The notes under the pieces: model-generated | Database searches by the model: none | Seen by the model: only the letters and a program-made list of their open reading frames with translations | What the model was told of the DNA's origin: nothing | Translations under genes and position numbers: made by a program | Origin: Flavobacterium geliluteum | GTDB taxonomy: Bacteria > Bacteroidota > Bacteroidia > Flavobacteriales > Flavobacteriaceae | Assembly (NCBI RefSeq): GCF_017948595.1 | Contig: NZ_JAGFBV010000009.1 | Span: forward strand, 62,001 to 126,000 | Length of the DNA stretch: 64,000 nucleotides | Reading direction: 5' to 3' | Shown: positions 52,601-63,000 of the stretch, piece by piece | Numbering within the stretch: the stretch's first letter is position 1 | Layout: each line of letters opens with the position of its first letter

Positions 52601-54371
52601 TGGTTTTGGTTTTGACATTATGGTAAAAGATTATGGCGAAGCACAATGTAAAGGATCGGGACAAATTGGCCTTAATGGATGGTACGCCAATGGTCAGTCG
52701 TATGCCTATTTACAAGGTGAACTCGGAATTAACATAAAACTGTTTTTTATTAGAAAGAAAATATCCATTATAAAAGGTGGAGGTGCCGTTTTACTACAAG
52801 CAAAACTTCCAAACCCAGTCTGGATTCGTGGTTATATGGCAGGATATTTTGATATCTTGGGTGGTGCCATTAAAGGTAGTTTCCGATTTAAACTCGAATT
52901 TGGTAAACAATGCGAATTTGTAAATGATGCACCTTTAGGAGGGCTAAAATCTATTGCAGATATAACTCCTTCTGAAGGAGCCAAAGATGTAGATGTTTTT
53001 ACGGTACCTCAAGTTGGTTTTAATGTGCCCGTCGAGAAAAATTTTACTCTAGAAGAAGATAGCGGTACAAAAACTTATAAATTAAAATTGGAAGAATATA
53101 CTATTAAAAAAGATGGAGTAGCCCTTCCCGGACAAATTTCTTGGAATGATACCAAAGATTTATTAAGTTTTACCTCTACAGATATATTGCCTCCTAATTC
53201 TGATTTGATATTGACTGTAAAAGTAAGTTTTCAAGAATATACAAATGGGACATGGAAAACTGTTTTAGACAAAGGACAAATTGCTACCGAAACAGAAACT
53301 AGAAATTTTGCAACTGGTACAGCACCTAAAAATATTCCGGTAAATAACATTTCGTATTCTTACCCTGTTTTTGATCAAAAATATGTTTATCAAAACGAAT
53401 CAAAACAAGCTTACATTGTCTTAAAACAAGGTCAGCCTTATCTCTTTGATCTAAAACCAGGTCAGTCACAGCAGGCATTTTACAAAACAGGAGATAATAC
53501 AACTACAGGTTTAATAACTTATAACAATTCAGATAGGAAGGTTAGTATTGATTTACCAGTCTTGCAAACATCAAAGCCATATAATATTACCTTGATGACA
53601 TTGGAAACCAAAACAGATGCCAACTCAAATTTATCTCAAAATTACCAATCTCAAGATCTAGGTGATGGTGCAAATATTGAAATGAAAAGTAATACATTAA
53701 ATGCAACGGTAACAAGCGGTGAAGGTGTAGAATTATTACAATACAAATTTAATACCAGCCAATACAACACATTTAAAGAAAAAATGGCTGCTAAGAAACC
53801 AAAAAATACATATATAGAAATCATTTATTCTGATGTTCATTCTTTACACGCAGAAAATTCATCAACTGAGCCTTTTGATGAAATCGAAATAATTGGAAAT
53901 GCTAAAACTATAAATACTCCACTAGTAAGTGTTGAGGCAATATTAGACGACAGTTATTATAAAAATGATATCTACCCTCTGGTTTATAAAGGATATCCAT
54001 TAGAAGCTGATCTCACATTCAATAGAAATACAAATATATTAGGAAATCCGCCTACTAAAGGAATTGAACTTCTCACGTGGTATCAATCTGACTTAATAAA
54101 CAATCCAAAAAGTGCATATCTAAGGGAAAGGCTACCCTACCGTTATAATCAGCCTTTTTATTACAAAGAAGATTTTGTAAAGTTACAATATAAGATAGTA
54201 AATAAATATTTGAATAGTCTCAATCAGAGCATGATTGATAAATATAACTATATCATTAATGGAAAATTTCCTATGATAAAAGACGGGACTTATAACATTA
54301 AATTAAACTATACGCTTCCTGGTGGTCAATTGGGTTCTAGTTCGGTTTTTACTTTCAATAAATTAAATTAA
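49650..54371 (+). CDS. remF: Very large exported protein, first gene of sprB-type gliding operon (RemF-like)
   Basis: 1573 residues from a TTG at 49650 (MKKTTLQLRSFLYSIILFSLSLNCFSS); an earlier TTG at 49617 would only add 11 residues before this signal peptide. The mature part has no membrane segment and is beta-rich and Gly-rich, with weakly repeated blocks, e.g. GSITIMDNDPVYGKGFKGMLS and GGGAYYRMKKDGFSNRF at about 670-730. At about 1110-1230 is a Big_5-like segment (ADITPSEGAKDVDVFTVPQVGF). No catalytic motif is seen. The symbol rests on gene order: five genes precede sprB as I recall for remF, remG, an unnamed gene, sprC and sprD in F. johnsoniae. Exact role unknown; 2 nt before the next gene. 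Confidence 0.6.
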   Translation: MKKTTLQLRSFLYSIILFSLSLNCFSSTYTDTISNSKKTLAVKNVLSKDHISSEKKSFVYTQNSESEFTDEYLRKNFPVSSQTGDDLKTAMATCLKIDESGNLTDVLEPKKLSMLPLGIKKTIGGIQYLLGISNAKFTPEYTELTAFVRIIIPQHGADGKPKELFFGANNIRLSHKGGLVGDTNLVLLGDVPIKINGENLLLILKGGMDMKTGIVKNETYVTIDCNGFKELGISAEVQFSRKLLEPVDNNYVAVAEPALVKGTFKTVVSNWNDILIEISLPKFQLTSKKGFCFELNTAVIDFSDLRNSTSVKWPPNYASKYLVPGNENLWRGLYVQSLKIVLPEEFKKKQSKERIRFEATNLLIDRMGVSGTFSGTNLIGIDEGNASGWQMSLNSVSITLVANSLTAASFGGDILLPVSDKSEKCNGGTRSELAYKGLIDPVNNEYLLNAQVTNGICFQAFKAQAVIEKNSYVELKVKDGNFLPKAVLYGTLSLNASNKPITAAEAIALEKTDSGNGSSATGEKKETVSFKGVIFQNLMLQTVSPYISADYFGYKNVQNDGSTVSNFPVTINEIALMTTPESASLKVDLAINMMENQFNGQTKFYVVGKFGKDEGIQKWKYDHLKFEQISIGADLGGMKLKGSITIMDNDPVYGKGFKGMLSCDFTGGIKVEANAIFGSIGFRYWYVDAMVDGLNIPAGAITFKGFGGGAYYRMKKDGFSNRFTASGSNYVPDIDSGLGVKAMIKFAGTATADAFWGGAGFEIAFNGRGGINRISIYGEGHVMQPFEIPGAAELTDALKTVTENESLMGKIAVEALKTSNLSKAAAQLYPNDVEASMGINAFAAIEYDFRAKTLHGSFDLYIATPGGFIQGRASGNRAGWAVLHFGPDKWYVRAGTPTDRLGIKLAIGSLEVEAGGYFMMGDDIPGSPPPPDIVAQLLGVDVATLDYMRDENSVASGKGFAFGSDFSLKTGDLSFLMFYANFQAGFGFDIMVKDYGEAQCKGSGQIGLNGWYANGQSYAYLQGELGINIKLFFIRKKISIIKGGGAVLLQAKLPNPVWIRGYMAGYFDILGGAIKGSFRFKLEFGKQCEFVNDAPLGGLKSIADITPSEGAKDVDVFTVPQVGFNVPVEKNFTLEEDSGTKTYKLKLEEYTIKKDGVALPGQISWNDTKDLLSFTSTDILPPNSDLILTVKVSFQEYTNGTWKTVLDKGQIATETETRNFATGTAPKNIPVNNISYSYPVFDQKYVYQNESKQAYIVLKQGQPYLFDLKPGQSQQAFYKTGDNTTTGLITYNNSDRKVSIDLPVLQTSKPYNITLMTLETKTDANSNLSQNYQSQDLGDGANIEMKSNTLNATVTSGEGVELLQYKFNTSQYNTFKEKMAAKKPKNTYIEIIYSDVHSLHAENSSTEPFDEIEIIGNAKTINTPLVSVEAILDDSYYKNDIYPLVYKGYPLEADLTFNRNTNILGNPPTKGIELLTWYQSDLINNPKSAYLRERLPYRYNQPFYYKEDFVKLQYKIVNKYLNSLNQSMIDKYNYIINGKFPMIKDGTYNIKLNYTLPGGQLGSSSVFTFNKLN

Positions 54372-54373
54372 GC

Positions 54374-56449
54374 ATGAAATTCAAATTTTTAATTATACTT
54401 TTTTTCATAATCATTAGTAATGGTTTTTCTCAAGATAAAACCGAACCCATTGCTGCTGAAAATAAAAAGCCAGAAATACAAGTTATTGCAAGAGTACAAA
54501 AAGATAAAATTTTGTTACGATGGGCGGTTACTAATGCTACGGTCTGGAAAAAATTGAATAAATACGGATACTCTGTAGAACGATATACTGTTACGAGAGA
54601 TAATAAGACTTTGTCTGTGCCTGAAAAAACAGTATTGGCCAAAGTTCTTAAACCAGAACCATTAGAAGCATGGGAAAAACTCATTGAAACAAATGACAAT
54701 GCAGCAATCGTGGCACAAGCACTATACGGAGAAGAATTTGCTGTAACCGGAAAAGATAATTTAGAGTCGATTATTAACCTTTCTGAAGAAACAGAACAAC
54801 GATTTACTTTTGCTCTTTTTTCGGCAGATAAAGACTTTGAAATTGCAAAAAAAGCAGGTTTAGGATTTGAAGACAAAACGGCGAAGATAAACGAAAAATA
54901 TGCATACCGAATTTCCTCTAACGTACCGGAAACCGAATTAAGCATTGACTATGGCGGACTATTTGTTGGATTGAAGGAATACGAACCGTTGCCAAAACCA
55001 ATGGATTTTACGGCAAATTTCACAGATAGTAGTACTATGTTGAGTTGGAATTTTAAAATATTAGCTCATGCTTACGGTAGTTATTACATAGAACGTTCAA
55101 GCGATAAAATAAAATTTGAAAGAATTACAGAGAAACCCTACACAAGTTTAAATCAGCAAAATGCCAATAATAACCGTATCTTTTATGTAGATTCTATTCC
55201 CAACAATACTTCTTACAGTTATAGAATTCAGGGTATTTCTCCTTTTGGAGAGCTAAGTCCTTATTCCGACATTGTTACTGGAAAAAGTAAAGCTTTACTA
55301 AAATATGTACCACATCTTACAGTAAAAGAATTTAAAGATGATACAACGGTAAACTTAATTTGGGAGTTTCCTGAAGAAGGTGATAATGAAATTTCTGGAT
55401 TCGAACTTAACCGTTCCGATGAAGAGGGTGACAATTATAAAACAGTACTAAAAAATATTTCTCCAAAATCTCGTAATGTGGTGTACAATAAGTTATCGGC
55501 AACCAATTATTTTACCCTTACTGCAATTGGCAAAAACGGAAATAGCAGAAGTTCTTTTCCAATGCTCGTACAGCCTGTAGATTCAATTCCACCAGCAAAA
55601 CCAATTGGTCTAAAAGGAGTTATTGATAGTTTGGGCGTTGTAAAACTTACATGGACGCCTAATAAAGAAAAAGATCTTCTAGGATATCGTATTTATAGAG
55701 GAAATATTGCCGAAGAAGAATTTAGTCAATTAACGATTAGCCCTAGTGAACCCAATACTTTTGAAGATAAAGTATTAATTAAAAACTTGAATCCTAAAGT
55801 CTATTATAAAATTATCGCAGTTGATTATCGCTACAATATGTCTGATTTTTCAGAAACCTTAATTCTTAAAAAACCAGATATTATTCCTCCTGCATCACCT
55901 GTTTTTATGAATTATGAAATAAAAGAAGGTGCTGTTTTCCTTGAATGGGCAAATAGTCACAGTGAAGATGTGGCAGTACATCAATTGTATCGAAAAGAAG
56001 ATGATCAAAAAGAATGGAAATTAATTTTAGAAACAAAAAATAAAGAAGAAAAATTTGAAGATAAAACCGTCCTTGAAGGACATACCTACACGTATGCCAT
56101 TTTTGCAAAAGATGAAAGCAAATTAGTCTCTAATCCTTCTCCTGAAATACACTTATTTGTACCCAATTATTCTGTAATGCCTCCTGTAAAAGGTTTTTTT
56201 GCACAGGCTAATAAAATAACAAATACAATTGATCTTTCTTGGGAATACCCAAATGCCAATGTTGATAGTTTTGAAATCTATAAAGCATCTGACAAAGATC
56301 CTTTGCAATTAATTCAGATTGTGGGAGGAAAGATTAAGCGTTTATCAGATCCAACAATTGCCATAAATACCAATTATAAATATGGTATAAGAGCCATTTT
56401 TAAAGACGGAAGAACCTCTCAAATGGATTTTTATTCTGTGAAATTTTAA
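54374..56449 (+). CDS. remG: Exported fibronectin type III protein (RemG-like)
   Basis: 691 residues, signal peptide about 1-19 (SNGFSQ). Six FN3-like modules can be traced by their W...Y/L pattern, at about residues 34-100, 205-310, 312-400, 405-500, 505-600 and 605-690, for example PPAKPIGLKGVIDSLGVVKLTWTPNKEKDLLGYRIYRG. The N-terminal module and the segment between it and the next (about 100-200) are less regular. It starts 2 nt after the previous gene, so it is co-translated with it. Adhesion or an accessory role to SprB is inferred from position; the symbol is by synteny from memory. Confidence 0.6.
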   Translation: MKFKFLIILFFIIISNGFSQDKTEPIAAENKKPEIQVIARVQKDKILLRWAVTNATVWKKLNKYGYSVERYTVTRDNKTLSVPEKTVLAKVLKPEPLEAWEKLIETNDNAAIVAQALYGEEFAVTGKDNLESIINLSEETEQRFTFALFSADKDFEIAKKAGLGFEDKTAKINEKYAYRISSNVPETELSIDYGGLFVGLKEYEPLPKPMDFTANFTDSSTMLSWNFKILAHAYGSYYIERSSDKIKFERITEKPYTSLNQQNANNNRIFYVDSIPNNTSYSYRIQGISPFGELSPYSDIVTGKSKALLKYVPHLTVKEFKDDTTVNLIWEFPEEGDNEISGFELNRSDEEGDNYKTVLKNISPKSRNVVYNKLSATNYFTLTAIGKNGNSRSSFPMLVQPVDSIPPAKPIGLKGVIDSLGVVKLTWTPNKEKDLLGYRIYRGNIAEEEFSQLTISPSEPNTFEDKVLIKNLNPKVYYKIIAVDYRYNMSDFSETLILKKPDIIPPASPVFMNYEIKEGAVFLEWANSHSEDVAVHQLYRKEDDQKEWKLILETKNKEEKFEDKTVLEGHTYTYAIFAKDESKLVSNPSPEIHLFVPNYSVMPPVKGFFAQANKITNTIDLSWEYPNANVDSFEIYKASDKDPLQLIQIVGGKIKRLSDPTIAINTNYKYGIRAIFKDGRTSQMDFYSVKF

Positions 56450-56468
56450 ATGAATAGAAAACAATTAT

Positions 56469-57704
56469 ATGAATAAAAAATTACTTTTTATACTTTTTTG
56501 TATTTGCATTTGTGATCAAATCTATTCTCAAACGTATATCATGAAAACGAATTATGGCGGTTGTGATTATTATGTCGATGGCACTCACATGTATGAAGAT
56601 TATGAATATGAATATAAAATTTTAGATAATAATGGTAATTGGTTGTGTCCAATTGCTGAGGCCGGAGAATATCTTATTTTTAATCAAATGCCAAACGCAT
56701 ATCTTTTTACCAGTTATAAAGCTGAAACATATTCATGTTCTGGTCCTTGTGGTGATTATCATAGTGTCAATTTAATGGTCGCTCCAATAAATACTTGTCA
56801 AAAATATGAAGGTGTGGCATATGGTTATAGTAGACCAGACAACCCTAGCTTTGAAATAATAAGTAATAAGGTTCTAAATGATCCTCCAGCTGATAATTCT
56901 TTCTGTGATGCTATAAACTTAGCTGCCGTTGGTTGCACAGGCACTCAAAAGTTTTATTGGGAATATAGCACAGATGCTGTTAATTATACTAAAACAAATA
57001 CAAATACTGTATTTAATGAAAATTTTCAATTTATTAAAGCTAATTTTACTGCCCTAAATAATTATTTTGGTACAATCTATTTTCGTGCCTTAATTGACTC
57101 AGATCCTTCTATTACTGAGGAAAATATTTATTCAAATGTTGTCAATTACAATATTACCTCTTGCTCTCCTTTGTTAAACGGAGATCCAATTGCAGCCGAT
57201 GTAAGATGTAATAATGAATCTAATGGCAGTGTTACATTAAACTTTAAAACAGATATAACAACTAATCAAAAATTACTTCTTAATTTATTTAAGGACAATA
57301 ATTTTATGACTCATAAATTTGTCAGTGCAGCAGAAATAGTAAATCAATCATTTACTTGGACTGGGATCGCAGCAGGATCTTATACTATTAAATATCAAGC
57401 TCAAACCAATACTGATAATAACACATTAGTTGGTTCTCTGCCTGTAGTTAGTCCTACTTTTACGATAGCAAACGTAACCCCTCTGACTTTTAAGGTATCC
57501 CCTATTCAACCTGCATGTGTTGATGATAAGGGTAAAATACAAATTTCAGCTTCAGGAGGAACATCTCCTTATTTTTATGTCTTAGATGGCGAGCCATTAA
57601 CAAACAAACATTCTTTTACAGGTTTATACACTATTCCTAATGAATTATTAGAAGGTGATCATACGGTAGTAGTGTTAGATAGCCGAGATTGCATTGAAAA
57701 ATAA
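56469..57704 (+). CDS. SprC/SprD-related exported protein with C-terminal SprB-type module
   Basis: 411 residues with a signal peptide (about 1-20, IYSQT). Cys-rich first half (YGGCDYYVDG, TYSCSGPCGDYHS). From about 140 it shares the layout of the next two genes: a middle domain ending in SCSPLL, a domain with CNNESNGSVTLNF, and a last SprB-like module (QPACVDDKGKIQISASGGTSPYFYVLDG, ending VVVLDSRDCIEK). It is the most divergent of the three. No catalytic motifs. In the order I recall from F. johnsoniae this place is taken by an unnamed gene between remG and sprC. Confidence 0.75.
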   Translation: MNKKLLFILFCICICDQIYSQTYIMKTNYGGCDYYVDGTHMYEDYEYEYKILDNNGNWLCPIAEAGEYLIFNQMPNAYLFTSYKAETYSCSGPCGDYHSVNLMVAPINTCQKYEGVAYGYSRPDNPSFEIISNKVLNDPPADNSFCDAINLAAVGCTGTQKFYWEYSTDAVNYTKTNTNTVFNENFQFIKANFTALNNYFGTIYFRALIDSDPSITEENIYSNVVNYNITSCSPLLNGDPIAADVRCNNESNGSVTLNFKTDITTNQKLLLNLFKDNNFMTHKFVSAAEIVNQSFTWTGIAAGSYTIKYQAQTNTDNNTLVGSLPVVSPTFTIANVTPLTFKVSPIQPACVDDKGKIQISASGGTSPYFYVLDGEPLTNKHSFTGLYTIPNELLEGDHTVVVLDSRDCIEK

Positions 57705-57717
57705 TAAACAATAATTT

Positions 57718-58878
57718 ATGAAGAAGCTTTACTTTCTTTTTTTTATTTTCTTTTGCGGAATTAACATGATTTGGTCACAAACCGAATATGGTATATTATT
57801 TATTTCTGATATTGATGCCAGATATGAAATGGAACAAACTCCTGGTCAACATTATATCCAAGGTGGTGGTAGTGAGCTCTGGTTTAATCCAAATCAATAC
57901 TTTAGTCCAATATTTAATCAGGAAGATTTTTCTTATGTAACGCCAAACCTTTCCACTAGAAAAATAAACTTTAATTTTTATAGTTATCAGGATGGGTGCT
58001 TCATTTCTGAAAATAAAGATTTTGATATTGATAATGGTAATATAAATACTGAAGTTTCTTTTATTGGATGTTTTGCTTCAACAATTCCTTATCTCATACA
58101 TCTTAACCAACCAGCAGATACAAATCGATGCATTGAACAGACTATTGAATTAAACAATGGGTGGAATTGGAAATACAGTTACGATGGAACTATTTGGACA
58201 GATTTTACGAGCGAATATCAAAATCAAAGAAGTATTTCATTCAAAATAAAGGAATTAATTGGTTATGAAAATAAATCACAAATATTTTTCCGTACAGGTT
58301 ACAAAACAAATTTTACCAACACTGTAAAATACGATATCATACCCTGTTCTTCTGACTTACTTAATACATCAGCCCCTAACTATACTGTGTGTAATTATAG
58401 TAATGGTGATGTTACATTTAATTTTAGCAGACCATTAGAGCCAGGAGAAAATTATCTTTTTACTCGGAATCCCATAGGCAGCAATATAGTTACTTCTGCA
58501 TATTCTAATGAAGTTGATAAAGTAGAAAAAACATCTGCTACTACTTTTAAATGGAAAGATATACCCCCAGGTGACTATGAATTTAAATTTCAGAATCAGT
58601 TTGAAAATAATATTCCTTCTACTCTTTCACCTGTTACTTATTTCACAATCACTCCAAGGCAGCAATTAACTTTTACTACAACAGTAATAGAGCCAAATTG
58701 TCATACAGATAGTGGTGGAATCTCAGTAACTGCATCTGGTGGGACACCTCCCTATTTTTATATTTTAGATAATCAAACTAAAAAAGAGTTTACCACAAAT
58801 CCATATATAATACCAATGTTATCAGAAGGAATTCATAACGTAATAGTTATTGATAGTAATAATTGTATAGAAAAATAG
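57718..58878 (+). CDS. sprC: SprC-like gliding motility protein
   Basis: 386 residues, signal peptide about 1-20 (MIWSQT). Divergent first third, then NNGWNWKYSYDGTIWTDF, YKTNFTNTVKYDIIPCSSDLL, a domain at about 222-310, and a final SprB-type module (EPNCHTDSGGISVTASGGTPPYFYIL, ending VIVIDSNNCIEK). From 58390 to the stop codon the DNA is nearly identical to the same part of the next gene at a constant offset of 1159 bp. In F. johnsoniae sprC and sprD are needed for spreading through SprB; the symbol is by order in the operon and could be exchanged with its neighbour. Confidence 0.65.
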   Translation: MKKLYFLFFIFFCGINMIWSQTEYGILFISDIDARYEMEQTPGQHYIQGGGSELWFNPNQYFSPIFNQEDFSYVTPNLSTRKINFNFYSYQDGCFISENKDFDIDNGNINTEVSFIGCFASTIPYLIHLNQPADTNRCIEQTIELNNGWNWKYSYDGTIWTDFTSEYQNQRSISFKIKELIGYENKSQIFFRTGYKTNFTNTVKYDIIPCSSDLLNTSAPNYTVCNYSNGDVTFNFSRPLEPGENYLFTRNPIGSNIVTSAYSNEVDKVEKTSATTFKWKDIPPGDYEFKFQNQFENNIPSTLSPVTYFTITPRQQLTFTTTVIEPNCHTDSGGISVTASGGTPPYFYILDNQTKKEFTTNPYIIPMLSEGIHNVIVIDSNNCIEK

Positions 58879-58882
58879 CATT

Positions 58883-60037
58883 ATGAAGAAACAACTACTC
58901 TTTTTTATATTTTTTTTAGGAAATCTATTAGCACATGGTCAAAGTGAGTATGGAATTCTGGTAATTTCGACTTTGTCACCTTCTGTAGGATGGGATGGAA
59001 GTCATGCCGGTAGTATGAGACTCTCAATAGGTGGAACTGTAATAACAAAAGGAGTCAATACTGGCTCGGAGACTGAAATTGAATATGATTTTTTCTATGT
59101 AACAGATAATCCCAGCACAATTGAATACTACAGTTCAACAGCTGGAAACAAAAATGGTACCGACTGCAAACTTAGTAAATCTACGACGTATGATAAAGAT
59201 TCTTTCGCTCGAGATTATTTTGGAGGTTGTATTGGTGATTTTGAAGTAATAAGTTTGCACATACCTGATCCTGAAGATACCAACCAAAAATGTATAGAAG
59301 ATGTCATTACACTAAAAAATGGCTGGAACTGGCAATATAAGTATGACAATAGTTCATGGACACCATTTGCAGCACAATTTCAGGATAAGGCATCAATTTC
59401 TTTTAAAATAAAAGACTTAGGATATAGTGGGCAATCAAAAATTTACTTCCAATCTGGTTATAAAACTAACTTCACCAATACGATGCCTTATGATATTATT
59501 CCCTGCTCTTCTAACTTAATTAGTACATCAAACCCTAATTATACTTTATGCAATTATAGTAATGGTGATGTTACATTTACTTTTAGCAGACCATTAGAGC
59601 CAGGAGAAAATTATCTCTTTACTCGGAATCCCGTAGGCAGCAATATAGTAACTTCGGCAAATTCTAATGATGCTGATAAAGTAGAAAAAATATCTGCAAC
59701 TACTTTTAAATGGAAAAATATTCCCCCTGGTAATTATGAATTTAAATTTCAGAATCAGTTTGAAAATAATACTCCTTCTACACTTTCACCTGTTACTTAT
59801 TTCACAATCACCGCAAGGCAGAAAGTAACTTTTACTACAATGCCTGTACAACCAAATTGCAGTACAGATAGTGGTGGAATCTTAATTACTGCAGCTGGTG
59901 GGACACCTCCCTATTTCTATATTTTAGATAATCAAACTAAAAAAGAGCTTACCACCAATCCATATACAATACCAATGTTATCAGAAGGAATCCATAATGT
60001 AATAGTTATTGATAGTAATAATTGCATAGAAAACTAA
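58883..60037 (+). CDS. sprD: SprD-like gliding motility protein
   Basis: 384 residues, signal peptide about 1-20 (LLAHGQ). Same plan as the preceding gene: own N-terminal third, then KNGWNWQYKYDNSSWTPF, YKTNFTNTMPYDIIPCSSNLI, the nearly identical domain at about 220-310, and the closing SprB-type module (QPNCSTDSGGILITAAGGTPPYFYIL). It starts 4 nt after the previous stop codon and ends 23 nt before the giant repeat gene. Exported; probably supports assembly or function of SprB at the surface, as known for sprD mutants of F. johnsoniae. Confidence 0.65.
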   Translation: MKKQLLFFIFFLGNLLAHGQSEYGILVISTLSPSVGWDGSHAGSMRLSIGGTVITKGVNTGSETEIEYDFFYVTDNPSTIEYYSSTAGNKNGTDCKLSKSTTYDKDSFARDYFGGCIGDFEVISLHIPDPEDTNQKCIEDVITLKNGWNWQYKYDNSSWTPFAAQFQDKASISFKIKDLGYSGQSKIYFQSGYKTNFTNTMPYDIIPCSSNLISTSNPNYTLCNYSNGDVTFTFSRPLEPGENYLFTRNPVGSNIVTSANSNDADKVEKISATTFKWKNIPPGNYEFKFQNQFENNTPSTLSPVTYFTITARQKVTFTTMPVQPNCSTDSGGILITAAGGTPPYFYILDNQTKKELTTNPYTIPMLSEGIHNVIVIDSNNCIEN

Positions 60038-60060
60038 ACAACCCAAAACACAAAATACTG

Positions 60061-63000
60061 ATGAAAAAACACTACTTATTATTATTATTCTTTACTTGTT
60101 TATTGGGTTATTCTCAGGTTGGTGCTCTTCAGGGCGACGGATCAAGAGCTGTAACCATCACACAACCTTCAGCCATACTAATATCTGGGACAGTTATTGA
60201 TGCAAAAGGATTTAATGAGCCTAATGGGCAAATTACTGGTTATGGAATTTCTGGAGGAACACCCTTTGGCGGTAATACCTATACGCAAAACTGGACAAGG
60301 AATGGCCTTCCATTTACGATGACAAATTTTAATACGCTTTCTGCAGGTAGCTATGTCATAAATGTAAGTGATTCAAAAGGCTGTCCGGCAAGCAAAACCT
60401 TTATAGTTAATCAACCTGCGTTACTTGAAGTTACAATTTCAAACCCAGATAAAATAACATGTAATGGCAAGAATACTGGAACATTAACTGCAAATCCAGT
60501 TGAAGGTTATCCTATAGGACCATCAAATATGGTTCGTACTTATTCTTATGACTGGTATGAAACAGATGATTTAGCGGGAACAAATCCTGTATCTCTTAAC
60601 CAATATTCAAAAACTGCAATTAACTTAAAAGCAGGATTTTATAAAGTAATTGTTAAAGACCAGGCAAATAATGTCGCATCAGCTGTAAAAGAATTAGAAC
60701 AAAACAAACTTATAACTGTTACTCCAACCTTAACACATGTAAAATGTTTTGGTGAAGAAACTGGAGCCATAATTTTAAACATTATTAACGGCACAGGTGC
60801 TTATACAGTTACCTGGAATGATGGTCCTACTACCAAAGACAGAACGAATCTATCCGCAGGGATTTACACATATACTATTACCGATGCAAATGTAGCCGGA
60901 TGCTCAGTTACAGGCAATGTTACGATTACAGAACCCAGTAGTCCATTAGTCATTGATCCTATCACACAAACGCAACCTTCTACTCCACTTTCTAGTGATG
61001 GAACCATAAAAATTACAGCAAGTGGCGGAACGCTTAATTATACCTATATCTGGACAAAAGACGGAGATCCTTTTACTCCAAACACAGACCCTATAACAGG
61101 ACAAACAACAGGCTTATCCAACGGAAAATATAAAGTTGTTGTTGTTGATGGTAATAATTGTACAGAACCTAGTGCCGAAATAGTTTTGGATGCATTAGGT
61201 ATCGTTCTTCTTGATAAAGTAAATGTGTATTGCAAAGGCGATACAAGTGGAAGCATTACGATTAAAGGAGTTGGTGGTTTTGGAAATTACGACTACCAAT
61301 GGTATAAAATGAACGGTGCAATGGCAAATATTCTAAACGGAGAAACAAATCCATCCTTGACAAATCGGGAGTTCGGAACCTATCGCATTATTGTAAAAGA
61401 TGGTGTAAATCCAGACGCTTATGAAGATTATGAGTTAACAGAACCAGCGCAACCACTTACGGCAACTTTTACGGCTACAAACGTTAATTGTGCTGGCGGA
61501 AATGATGGAACAGCTTTTATAACAGCAGTTGGCGGAACTCCTGATAATGGCACTTATACGTATCAATGGTTTAAAAATGGCAGTTTATTAACTGGTATTA
61601 CTACCTCGTCTTCAAGCGCTCTTAGTGCTGGAGTTTATAAAGTTATAATCAAAGATCAATTGTTTTGTTCGACAGAAGTAAATTTTACGCTTATTACTCC
61701 TCAACCTATTATTATTCCTGATGCAACCATTACAAAAGTTGCTATTTTTGGACAAAGTACAGGAGCTATCGCACTGAATCCTGTGACAGGCGGAAACGGT
61801 GGTTACACCTATAAATGGACCTATAATCTTGATACATTGTTTACAAAAACAACGAAAGATATTTCAGGTTTAGAAGCCGGAATTTATACTGTTGAAGTTC
61901 GCGATGCAAAAGCGATAGCTTCAGATAATTCGGGTTGTATTGCTACAAGAAGTTTTACTGTTACTCAAAATCCCGAATTGCTTGTTACATTAAACGAAAC
62001 AAAATCAATTCAATGTAATGGCGATTTTAATGGTGAAATTAAAGCAAACGTAATTGGGGGAGTTTTAGGCTACACGTACCAATGGTCTAACAGTAAAGGA
62101 GATATAATTGGTGGAGATAGCAATACAATAAGCAATTTAGGCGCTGAACAATACAAAGTAATTGTAACCGATTCTCAGGGAGCGCAAACAACGTCTGCTG
62201 TTCTCGATTTAATTCAGCCTGAAAAATTAACGGTATCGCTTACCAATAAAACAAATGTTCTATGTTTCGGAAATGATACTGGAATTATCAATATCGATGT
62301 GATCGGAGGAACAAAACCGTATACTTTCGAATGGAAAAAAGATAATGATGCCGCCGTTTATGCAACAACCGAAGATTTGGTAACATTAAAGTCTGGTGTT
62401 TATAGTATTTATATTTCAGATGATAATGATTGTATCACAAAATTAGAAAACATTGCCATAACACAGCCTACCGCGCCACTTAGCATTACAGACATAAAAG
62501 TTCAGAACCTTAGTGGTTTTGAAACCAATAATGGTATAATCGAGGTTGCGATTGCTGGTGGAACTCCGGCTTATACGTATGCATGGAGAGTAAAAGGTTC
62601 TCCAACAGTTATAGGAAACGCAAAATTATTGGACCAATTAACTATTGGTACTTATGAATTGACCGTGACCGACAATAACAATTGTACTATAACTAAAGAA
62701 TACAATATAATACAGCCAGATAAACTGTTGATAACTGGAATTATTCAGATAGAAAATATAAAATGTTTCGATAACAAACAAGGGGTTCTTCAAGCAACAA
62801 TAACAGGAGGAGCACCAATTGGAACTTTGGATGCCGATAAAAGCTATATTTACAAATGGTACAATCAGCTTACACCTACTGTGGTTGCATCAACAACAAA
62901 TCCTTCTGAGGCATTACTTGCTGGCACTTATTTACTAGAAGTTTCTGATGGTTTTGGAAATAGCTTTACATCAACTCCAGTTACAATAACACAACCTGAT

